Below, piece after piece: positions 15,130-21,268 of a DNA stretch of 21,268 nucleotides (position 1 is its first letter; the number at the start of each line of letters is the position of its first letter). A program made the position numbers and the translations under genes. Where the stretch lies: contig URSS01000045.1 in assembly GCA_900550545.1 (NCBI GenBank), forward strand, positions 1 through 21,268, given 5' to 3'. The notes under the pieces are model-generated. The model did no database searches, was not told the DNA's origin, and was given only the letters and a program-made list of their open reading frames with translations. Origin of the DNA: an uncultured Lachnobacterium sp. (GTDB lineage Bacteria > Bacillota > Clostridia > Lachnospirales > Lachnospiraceae).

Positions 15130-18100
15130 TTATTTTACTTTAACTTTCATGGTAACTGTTTTCACTGTTCCATCCTTTAATGTAACAACCGCCTTCACTT
15201 TTGCTGTACCTTTCTTCTTTGCCGTAATCTTTCCGTTTTTATTCACGGTAAGAACTGATTTCTTAGAAGTAGTATACGTGATTTTCTCTACATTTTCCAT
15301 GTTCAGCTTATTGCTCCATGGAAATTCTGTAGTCTTTTTCTGCTTTACATTTGTTGAAGACTTTGTGGCTTTCACCGTCTTTTTAATCTCATTTGCAGCA
15401 GCTTTTGCATCTGTACTGTTTAACAGGACATAATCGCCACCGTTTTTCATTGTCAGATTGATGCTTCCATCTTTCGAAACCGTATAATTCTTCTTATCTA
15501 CCAAGATCAGTTTTCCAGTCTTTGCATCTTTCTTCATAAGCTTAAGATCATTTCCGGCTTTTATATCTGTGGCTTTTACTTCCACGGTATATGCTGTTGA
15601 ACCATCTTCTTTTTTAACTTCCTGCTTGATTGTCACATCCGTAGTTCCAGCGTTGTCCGTAATGTTCTTTATGGTCTCCGCAGAAATCGATGTACTTATT
15701 CCTGACTTCTTTTCAATTCCTTTTACTTCCACCGAAGTAATCTTACTTTGGTCGCTGCCGGAAGTTCCATTACTTTCACTGCTTTCATTATCTTTAGAAG
15801 TTCCGTTATTTCCGCTGTTTCCATTGTCTCCTGTGGATCCGTTATCTTTGCTTCCATCGTCTACCGGAAATGTCGTAAACTGATCAAGCGGCGGAACCGG
15901 GTGAATTCCGGTCTTCCAATAAAGATTTGCAAGCGAATCATCCACACCTGTCACGAGCAGCGTTCCATCTGCGATATGCTGTTTATAAGATGTAATCTTA
16001 ATCTCGCCATTTACTGCTTTGCCCGGAACTGCCTTGTTACTGGTATAAGCAGTTGCTCCCTGCAAAAATACTTCCTCTGTTGAAATGTTTCCGTTTCCTG
16101 TCACTGCTGTTCCACCATCTCCCCAAAGTACATATCCACCGATCGCAACCAGTTTTCCCTTTCCTGTAATGGTTGCATTTTCCAGTTCGAGTGCATGACC
16201 GCCTTCCGAATAGAGATTTACCGTTCCATCACCGCCATAAGTAACGAGCGTTGCTCCTTCTTCTAACGTTAAAGTTCCATTCTGCACACGCAATGCCGTC
16301 TGTCCAATACCTTCACTTCCCGCAGAATCACCTTCCACAAATACCTGTCCTTTTACTGTTACATTTCCATTTGCCAATACAACAGCTTCTGCATTTGAAC
16401 GGTCAGCGGTATTTCCATTTGCAAGATAATTTGTGTGTGAATAAATTGCTGCATTTTCAAGAATCGCTCCATCTTCCATACGGATCTGACCACAAACCGA
16501 TGCCCCCGTCGTAAATGTTCCGCTGTAAGCATCATAATTCATGGAAAATGTTCCACCCTCTTTTACTTCAATGATTCCCTGAACTACAGAATCCGAAAGT
16601 GTCAGTTTTCCACCTTTTTCAATCACGATCCGCGCACTGCTCAACACTTCCATATTTGTAAGTGTCAAGTTACATCCGTCCGGAATGTAAAGTGTCTGAG
16701 GGATATGATTTGCGACTACCTGTTTCCACGGTATGTCATATCCAAGATATCCATATGTACCACTTTCGTGAGATCCAAACCACGCTTCTAAATCTTTTGG
16801 TACACGGACACTCTCTTCCTGTCCTTCCACGTTACTTCCAAAATTTTCGATTACCCATGGCTCCATGATATCCCATGCATAGAGACCACTCTCATACTGT
16901 TTCAAATTCTTAACCGAAATCTGATCTGCCAGAGTCTCTTTTCCGGTATAAATACGAAACGGAAGTGCGTTACTGGTCGCTGTACGTCCCTGATCATCTG
17001 CGATTGTAATCGAAATAAGATACTGACCGGCGTCTTTTGGTGTTCCGTTTAAAGTCAGATCACTGCTGATGGTCATGTAGACACCTTCCATACCACTGTC
17101 GCTGTCTTTTGGTGTTCCATTTTCTGTATCCGGTACAATGCTGACCGAACATTTGCTTCCGTCCAGATTGATTTTGGACATATTGTCAAGTTCTTCCCAA
17201 TCACTGTCCGCAGGCTCTGTATCTTTTTCCACAAGTGCTCCATATACTTTTACTGCACTGTTCTTATTTGAAGAGGATCCTCCAACACTGGCACTCGAAA
17301 CCCCATCATAATCTTTCTGTCCTACGACAGCAGCCTCAAAACTTCCATCAATTTTCACATGAAGTTCATACGGGTCACCCTTGCCGTCATCCTCTACAAG
17401 AGTTGCTTTACCATCATTGTCAATGACCAGCTTAAATGTCAGATCTGTATATCCATCTGCCTTTATTGTAATCACATCACCACTTTTCAAAGCAGGTATT
17501 GTTGGATTACTTGAAAAGTCCATTTTGGCAAATTCAAGACGATTCTCTTCTGCATTTTTTCTATATGCGCCCCCACCTGAAACGCTATATGCTTTTGCTT
17601 CCCAGGATACATCGTTTACAATTACATCCGTAACCGCAGCTGCATAGCCAGCATTTGTAAATTTCATGTACCAGGTATTTCCAAATATATCTGTCTCAAG
17701 CTTTATGCCGTCTATGGTAACATTTTCCGGTGTATATTCCTTAAATGTTCCTGTAACCGTTACATCCTCTTTGGGCATCGTAAATGTATAGGTATTTGCC
17801 GATGTATTATTTACCTCAACCTTTGTTCCACTTACCGTTCCACGAACTGATATTTCGTCCACTGTATAATGACTGTCCGGTGTTGCAGTTACCGTAACCT
17901 TGCTTCCCGCTTTCACCCCGGATGTTGCGCTTAAAGCAATGCTTCCGTTTACAGTTTCGTCTACCGATACTTCGTATGTCTGTTCTTCTCCATCTCCGGA
18001 CTCCGAACCATTTGCAACTACGGTTGCTGAATGATTTGTTTTATCCAAAGATAGCGTCAATGGCTTATATCCATCTGCTGTGATCACACAGGTTGCCGGA

Positions 18101-18471
18101 TTTGTTTCAAATCCTTCCCCGATATGCAAATAACCATCATTTGCATAGTAATAATTATTATTTCCTATATTGAAACTCGAACCTGTTTTTTCCCATGCAT
18201 GATTATTGATTGATACTCCACTAATCTTAGAAATCCATTCATATCCTTCCGTACCATAATAATAGTTAATGGAAAAGCCTCCCAAAAAATAAGATGATGC
18301 CGAAACATCTGTCGGCGGTTCTTTTTCTTCCCCTGCCTGTCCGGCCGCCTGTGTCTGAACTTTCCTGTTTTGCTCCGATCCATTTGCAGCATAAACTGAT
18401 GATACCTGTGGCATCAAAACAAGTACTGCCGTCATAAACAATGCTGTTACCTTTTTCCATCTGCTTCTCAT
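15130..18471 (-). CDS. Secreted surface protein with Shr-like haem-interaction, InlB-like and beta-helix regions
   Basis: A 1113-residue predicted exported protein with a signal peptide ending near VYAA. Residues about 40-150 and 250-355 each resemble the Shr-like haemoglobin-interacting (HID, former DUF1533) fold: an internal xVxVNDVSW or VSINNHAW strand, then ITADGYKPLTL or IKADGYTDLTF. Between them (about 165-245) is an InlB B-repeat-like unit (VNGSIALS to VTVTGTF). About 400-530 is of Ig-like appearance. From about 590 to 860 there are short beta-strand repeats rich in Gly, Asn and Thr (LTLTNMEV, GKLTLSDS, GTLTLEEGA), typical of a right-handed beta-helix. A Ser/Gly/Asn linker leads to the 200-residue module shared with the amylase (914-1113). 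There is no LPxTG motif. The start could also be GTG at 18477; I chose the ATG at 18471, 9 bases after AGGAAAGG. The ligand is unknown, and haem binding is only a possibility from the domain name. Confidence 0.8.
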   Translation of the reverse strand: MRSRWKKVTALFMTAVLVLMPQVSSVYAANGSEQNRKVQTQAAGQAGEEKEPPTDVSASSYFLGGFSINYYYGTEGYEWISKISGVSINNHAWEKTGSSFNIGNNNYYYANDGYLHIGEGFETNPATCVITADGYKPLTLSLDKTNHSATVVANGSESGDGEEQTYEVSVDETVNGSIALSATSGVKAGSKVTVTATPDSHYTVDEISVRGTVSGTKVEVNNTSANTYTFTMPKEDVTVTGTFKEYTPENVTIDGIKLETDIFGNTWYMKFTNAGYAAAVTDVIVNDVSWEAKAYSVSGGGAYRKNAEENRLEFAKMDFSSNPTIPALKSGDVITIKADGYTDLTFKLVIDNDGKATLVEDDGKGDPYELHVKIDGSFEAAVVGQKDYDGVSSASVGGSSSNKNSAVKVYGALVEKDTEPADSDWEELDNMSKINLDGSKCSVSIVPDTENGTPKDSDSGMEGVYMTISSDLTLNGTPKDAGQYLISITIADDQGRTATSNALPFRIYTGKETLADQISVKNLKQYESGLYAWDIMEPWVIENFGSNVEGQEESVRVPKDLEAWFGSHESGTYGYLGYDIPWKQVVANHIPQTLYIPDGCNLTLTNMEVLSSARIVIEKGGKLTLSDSVVQGIIEVKEGGTFSMNYDAYSGTFTTGASVCGQIRMEDGAILENAAIYSHTNYLANGNTADRSNAEAVVLANGNVTVKGQVFVEGDSAGSEGIGQTALRVQNGTLTLEEGATLVTYGGDGTVNLYSEGGHALELENATITGKGKLVAIGGYVLWGDGGTAVTGNGNISTEEVFLQGATAYTSNKAVPGKAVNGEIKITSYKQHIADGTLLVTGVDDSLANLYWKTGIHPVPPLDQFTTFPVDDGSKDNGSTGDNGNSGNNGTSKDNESSESNGTSGSDQSKITSVEVKGIEKKSGISTSISAETIKNITDNAGTTDVTIKQEVKKEDGSTAYTVEVKATDIKAGNDLKLMKKDAKTGKLILVDKKNYTVSKDGSINLTMKNGGDYVLLNSTDAKAAANEIKKTVKATKSSTNVKQKKTTEFPWSNKLNMENVEKITYTTSKKSVLTVNKNGKITAKKKGTAKVKAVVTLKDGTVKTVTMKVKVK
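15133..15732 (-). repeat. C-terminal 200-residue module, copy 2
   Basis: Encodes residues 914-1113 of the surface protein and is the partner of copy 1 (9242-9841). It lies in the same orientation, about 5.3 kb away, with most of the amylase gene and the whole MATE gene between the copies. Confidence 0.9.
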
Positions 18472-18498
18472 AACCACTTTCCTTTCCTTCTTATTTTG

Positions 18499-18527
18499 TT
18501 GAAACTCTCAACCGCTCATGTTATAAT
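18499..18527 (+). promoter_or_regulatory. Consensus sigma-A promoter of apbE
   Basis: TTGAAA (18499-18504), exactly 17 bases, then TATAAT (18522-18527), start near 18534. The leader to the apbE ATG is about 110 bases and is overlapped at its first bases by the palindrome at 18535-18552. Confidence 0.7.
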
Positions 18528-18534
18528 GCGCTTT

Positions 18535-18552
18535 GGTTAGTATTATCTAACC
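18535..18552. promoter_or_regulatory. Perfect palindrome, candidate shared repressor operator
   Basis: GGTTAG TATTAT CTAACC is a perfect 6+6 inverted repeat with a 6-base spacer, sitting on the predicted apbE start point. On the other strand it lies shortly downstream of a candidate promoter for the surface-protein gene (18562-18590). The half-site GTTA recalls Rex operators, but the spacing between half-sites is two bases longer, so the binder is unassigned. Confidence 0.55.
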
Positions 18553-18561
18553 GCGAGACAT

Positions 18562-18590
18562 AAATTATCAAATAATGATTCTATTGTCAA
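18562..18590 (-). promoter_or_regulatory. Candidate promoter of the secreted surface-protein gene
   Basis: A consensus TTGACA lies on the minus strand (18590-18585). The -10 is ambiguous: TAATTT at 17 bases or GATAAT at a short 15-base spacing. The start point would be near 18556, just before the palindrome. Confidence 0.35.
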
Positions 18591-18643
18591 CGCAAATACG
18601 GCAACAAATGTCTTATTGCTATTTTTTATCAAAAGGAGTTTTT

Positions 18644-19663
18644 ATGAAAATAAAAAGATCACTTGCACTTTTTCTTTGCAGTATTCTTCTTTTTACAGGA
18701 TGTTCTCATGAATCCAGACAGGAAGTTTCCAAAACTTTTTTTGCGATGGATACGGTCATGAATTTTTCTGTTTATGGAGATGAAAAGATTTTAGATCAAA
18801 CGGAAACCATAATCTCTGATCTGGAGTCACAAATGTCCGTCACAGATTCGAGCAGCCAGATTGCTGCACTAAATAAGAATGGTTCCGTGACACTGACGGG
18901 CGATACACGTACACTGGTACAAAAGGCACTCTCTTTATGCGAACGCACTGATGGAGCTTTGGATCTGTCTATTTATCCGATTGTCTGCGTCTGGGGATTC
19001 ACAACCGGTAAATACCAGGTACCGGATGATAACACGATAAGTTCCCTGCTTCCGCTTGTGGACTACAAACAAATCCAATATGAACCAGAGTCAGGTGAAA
19101 TTTCTCTTCCAAATGATATGGAAATCGATCTTGGAAGTGTTGCCAAAGGCTATGCCGGTCAAAAAGTTGCCGACTACTTAAAAGAAAACGGAGTGACTTC
19201 CGGTCTTCTAAGTCTCGGTGGAAATATTCAGGCAATTGGGAACAAACCGGATGGCAGTCCCTGGAAGATTGGAATTCAGGACCCACGCAATAATGAGGAA
19301 CCTATGATGGTTCTCTCTATCTCTGATCAATCCGTTGTCACATCCGGAGGCTATGAACGCTATTTCGAAGAGGATGGCAAAACCTATTGGCATATCATGG
19401 ACCCTAAAACCGGATATCCTGCGGAAAATGGGCTCATTTCTGTTACCATCGTTGGAGATGATGGCATGCTTTGCGACGGTCTGTCCACATCCCTGTTTGT
19501 TATGGGGCTTGAAAAAGCTGCTGATTTCTGGAGAAAATCAAATGACTTTGAGGCCGTGTTTGTGACAGATGATGGCACTGTATATATTACCGAAGGTCTC
19601 AAAAATTCATTTGCACTGACTGACGATTATCAGGATACAGTAGTCCGGGTAATCAAACGATAA
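18644..19663 (+). CDS. apbE: FAD:protein FMN transferase, lipoprotein
   Basis: A 339-residue ApbE-family enzyme that attaches FMN from FAD to threonine residues of exported redox proteins such as Rnf and extracellular electron-transfer subunits. The N-terminus is basic, then hydrophobic, with lipobox LFTGC giving Cys20, so it should be anchored outside the membrane. Family motifs are in order: FFAMDTVM, IDLGSVAKGYAGQKV, GLLSLGGNIQAIG, SVVTSGGYERYF, HIMDPKTGYPAENG and DGLSTSLFVMG, which includes the Mg-binding Asp region. The length is normal. The ATG at 18644 follows AAGGAG by 5 bases; an in-frame ATG at 18575 is rejected because it would spoil the lipoprotein signal. It is divergent from the surface-protein gene and has a strong promoter with a palindrome at its start point. 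No target gene such as rnf is present in this window. Confidence 0.95.
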   Translation: MKIKRSLALFLCSILLFTGCSHESRQEVSKTFFAMDTVMNFSVYGDEKILDQTETIISDLESQMSVTDSSSQIAALNKNGSVTLTGDTRTLVQKALSLCERTDGALDLSIYPIVCVWGFTTGKYQVPDDNTISSLLPLVDYKQIQYEPESGEISLPNDMEIDLGSVAKGYAGQKVADYLKENGVTSGLLSLGGNIQAIGNKPDGSPWKIGIQDPRNNEEPMMVLSISDQSVVTSGGYERYFEEDGKTYWHIMDPKTGYPAENGLISVTIVGDDGMLCDGLSTSLFVMGLEKAADFWRKSNDFEAVFVTDDGTVYITEGLKNSFALTDDYQDTVVRVIKR

Positions 19664-19685
19664 AAATGTTGACTTTCAGCATTTT
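19663..19685. terminator. Possible bidirectional terminator between apbE and the phosphatase gene
   Basis: AAAATGTTG (19663-19671) pairs with CAGCATTTT (19677-19685), nine pairs with one G-U, around a 5-base loop. The stem ends in A/T runs, so it could terminate either strand. It is short and AT-rich, hence weak. Confidence 0.42.
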
Positions 19686-19719
19686 GGAAAATTCCGAATT
19701 TCATTTAATCCGTCATATT

Positions 19720-20451
19720 TTAATCGTGCCTTTCATCTTCATTCGCATAACATTCACAAAATCTTGCAGAAAAGGAAGGCTTCTCACCTGCCACATACAG
19801 GTGGGCAGTACTTCCAAATTCATTCACTCGAAAACTTGCAATTCCTTTCCTTCGTTCCTCCGTGTATATACTTGTGATTGAAGTAGGAAGTGCGCAGAAA
19901 TTATGCCACAAAATCATCGGGGAAATCTGAAGCAAGTGGCTGAGCAGCACACATTCCACCCCGAAATGACAAAACAGCACAATGGTATCATTATTTGGTT
20001 TTATCGCACGATAATGCATTCCCTCTCTCTCATACCCATGCTTTTTCAGGAGTTCATCCAGGCCATTACATACTTTTTTATATACTTCCTTTACATTTTC
20101 TGCACGCATAATGTCCGTCTCGCACCAGTCGTTTCGATCATAATATGCGTTATCTTTTTCCATATCCTGCGGCAGCCAGTCCCAACAAATTGTCTCCTGA
20201 TCCGGTGTATCCGGCCGATGAATGTGTGCCGGAAATTCCTGTAACCAGTCAAAAGTTTCTGCTTTGCGGTTCATCTTTTCCAACGTACATTTTGCAGTGT
20301 CCTGTGCACGTCCAAGTGGTGACACATAAAAAGCAGCTATATTGAATTTAGCCAGATATTCCGCTACAAGTCTTGCCTCTTTCCATCCGGTTTCTGTCAG
20401 TGTATCCAGCTCATAATTTGGATCTCCATGTCTTACTATTAAAATTCTCAT
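19720..20451 (-). CDS. Histidine phosphatase (phosphoglycerate-mutase-like) protein
   Basis: A 243-residue cytoplasmic protein of the histidine phosphatase superfamily. The N-terminal RILIVRHGDP supplies the phospho-accepting His8 with its Arg7. LTETGWKEA and YVSPLGRAQDTA are the usual next blocks of this family, and LFCHFGVE places the second catalytic His near residue 162. No signal peptide is present. The insert between about 85 and 150 (WDWLPQDMEKDNAYYDRNDW) is longer than in alpha-ribazole phosphatases and is probably the substrate cap. The substrate is unknown, and no cobalamin genes are near. The ATG at 20451 follows GAGG by 8 bases. It lies 55 bases after a DUF4317-like gene on the same strand, so the two may form an operon. 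Confidence 0.88.
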   Translation of the reverse strand: MRILIVRHGDPNYELDTLTETGWKEARLVAEYLAKFNIAAFYVSPLGRAQDTAKCTLEKMNRKAETFDWLQEFPAHIHRPDTPDQETICWDWLPQDMEKDNAYYDRNDWCETDIMRAENVKEVYKKVCNGLDELLKKHGYEREGMHYRAIKPNNDTIVLFCHFGVECVLLSHLLQISPMILWHNFCALPTSITSIYTEERRKGIASFRVNEFGSTAHLYVAGEKPSFSARFCECYANEDERHD

Positions 20452-20506
20452 TTTCGCGACCTCATTTCTACATTACTACGCACATTCATTTCCCTATGTT
20501 AAATTG

Positions 20507-21085
20507 CTATCTGCCTTTCAATATATTCATATATTCGCATGCAGTCTCCCGGTTCCGGAATGCCGGGTACAAAAATCCTGCTTCCGGTGCCCCTGGTTCA
20601 TATTCGTCTTCTAGTGGACACAAAGCACAGAGCAGATAATGATACACTTCCTCAGAACCTTCCTGCCATTCTTTGTCTGTTCCTTTCACCGGAACATCAT
20701 AAGCTCCATGAAACAGAAAAACAGCAAACGGCTTTTTCGGTTGATATTTTTCTGCAATCATTTCATATAGTAAATCCAAAAACGCATCATTCTGTAGTCC
20801 AGATTCTTTGATTCCATCCAACAGCTGCCAGATACTTCCCGGTTTCCGTTCACTCTCCGGAATCCGGTAATCCTTCAGTTGTTCATTTGTTTCCGCAAGA
20901 ACTACCGCCTTTGCAATTTCTAGTTTATTCTTCTTTTCTGTGGTGGATAATTTCAAAAAATACGTATTGAATGTTCCATCCACCAATCCTTCCTCATCAA
21001 AATATGCCCCGGCGATCCGGTCAAAATGCGTCCGTGCCGGTGTCATGCGACGGGACAATTCCAACATGTCTTCTCGGTTGATCAT
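20507..21085 (-). CDS. DUF4317-like protein, unknown function
   Basis: A 192-residue cytoplasmic protein. It begins MINREDMLELSRRMTPARTHF and contains FNTYFLKLS, ETNEQLKDY, FAVFLFHGAYDVPVKG, EEVYHYLLCALCPL and GFLYPAFRNRET, which I recognise as the DUF4317 pattern common in Lachnospiraceae. Many members are about 390 residues long and I recall shorter members of about 200, so this may be a natural short form rather than a truncation; no continuation of the family is visible in the 55 bases that follow. There is no signal peptide or membrane segment. The ATG at 21085 has TGAGG 7 bases upstream. It probably shares transcription with the downstream phosphatase. Function is unknown. Confidence 0.78.
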   Translation of the reverse strand: MINREDMLELSRRMTPARTHFDRIAGAYFDEEGLVDGTFNTYFLKLSTTEKKNKLEIAKAVVLAETNEQLKDYRIPESERKPGSIWQLLDGIKESGLQNDAFLDLLYEMIAEKYQPKKPFAVFLFHGAYDVPVKGTDKEWQEGSEEVYHYLLCALCPLEDEYEPGAPEAGFLYPAFRNRETACEYMNILKGR

Positions 21086-21199
21086 AATATTTCCTCACGT
21101 TACTTCAAACTTTACTACACTACCTTTTTTTTATTTTAACACAGATTCTGTATAGCCTCTACATAATCACAACTTAAAGCCCGGTATTATATGATTAAA

Positions 21200-21259
21200 G
21201 GGTCAAAAGGTAGCATCGATGCATGCTTGCATGCAATTCGATGTATACCTTAGTGACCC
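21200..21259. repeat. Long imperfect inverted repeat at the window edge
   Basis: Nested complementary blocks: GGGTCA (21200) with TGACCC (21254), AAGGTA (21207) with TACCTT (21246), ATCGA (21215) with TCGAT (21238), and TGCATGC (21220) with GCATGCA (21229). They build a 60-base hairpin with small internal loops. No T tract follows on either strand, so a simple terminator is unlikely. A dispersed intergenic repeat or a structured RNA element are options. The rest of 21086-21199 is AT-rich with no feature I can support. Confidence 0.6.
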
Positions 21260-21268
21260 GCACTACAC

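Noticed and set aside
20507..21085. Calling the DUF4317-like gene a truncated pseudogene
   Set aside because: It is shorter than many family members, but I recall short forms of about 200 residues, and the frame is intact with a good start.

Overview
The window looks like chromosome of a Lachnospiraceae-type gut Clostridium. The basis is AT-rich intergenic DNA with consensus sigma-A promoters, strong AAGGAGG-type ribosome binding sites, a large secreted multi-domain starch-degrading amylase, a cytosolic sugar-receptor/GGDEF fusion, a DUF4317-like protein and secreted proteins ending in bacterial Ig-like domains. I cannot place it below family level. No rRNA, tRNA, CRISPR array, integrase, transposase or phage gene is visible.

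Layout. Bases 1-5422 hold five genes on the minus strand: a substrate-binding-domain diguanylate cyclase, a secreted lipoprotein DNA/RNA nuclease, pyruvate kinase (pyk), a 43-residue membrane protein and a 147-residue secreted protein of unknown function. asnB follows on the plus strand and overlaps the mgtE stop codon tail to tail. mgtE (minus) has a roughly 240-base leader. Next are the 1433-residue amylase (minus), a MATE exporter (plus), an 1113-residue secreted protein with haem/haemoglobin-interaction-like and beta-helix regions (minus), apbE (plus), a histidine phosphatase and a DUF4317-like gene (both minus). The last 180 bases are non-coding and end in a long imperfect hairpin.

How the parts relate. 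Most genes are single units with their own promoters, not one pathway. The amylase and the 1113-residue protein share a gapless 200-residue C-terminal module (162/200 identical by my hand alignment), so they are probably displayed at the cell surface in the same way. apbE and the 1113-residue gene are divergent across a perfect palindrome that covers the predicted apbE start point and suggests shared repression.

The most promising undescribed system is the mgtE leader. It contains a 28-codon reading frame with an excellent ribosome binding site, an intrinsic terminator with an eight-T tract, a 14-base segment inside the reading frame that can pair with the 5' arm of that terminator (an antiterminator geometry), and a further 10-base perfect long-range complement. 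This has the form of translation-coupled attenuation of a Mg2+ channel gene. I see no recognisable M-box riboswitch there. All pairings were read by eye and no folding was computed.
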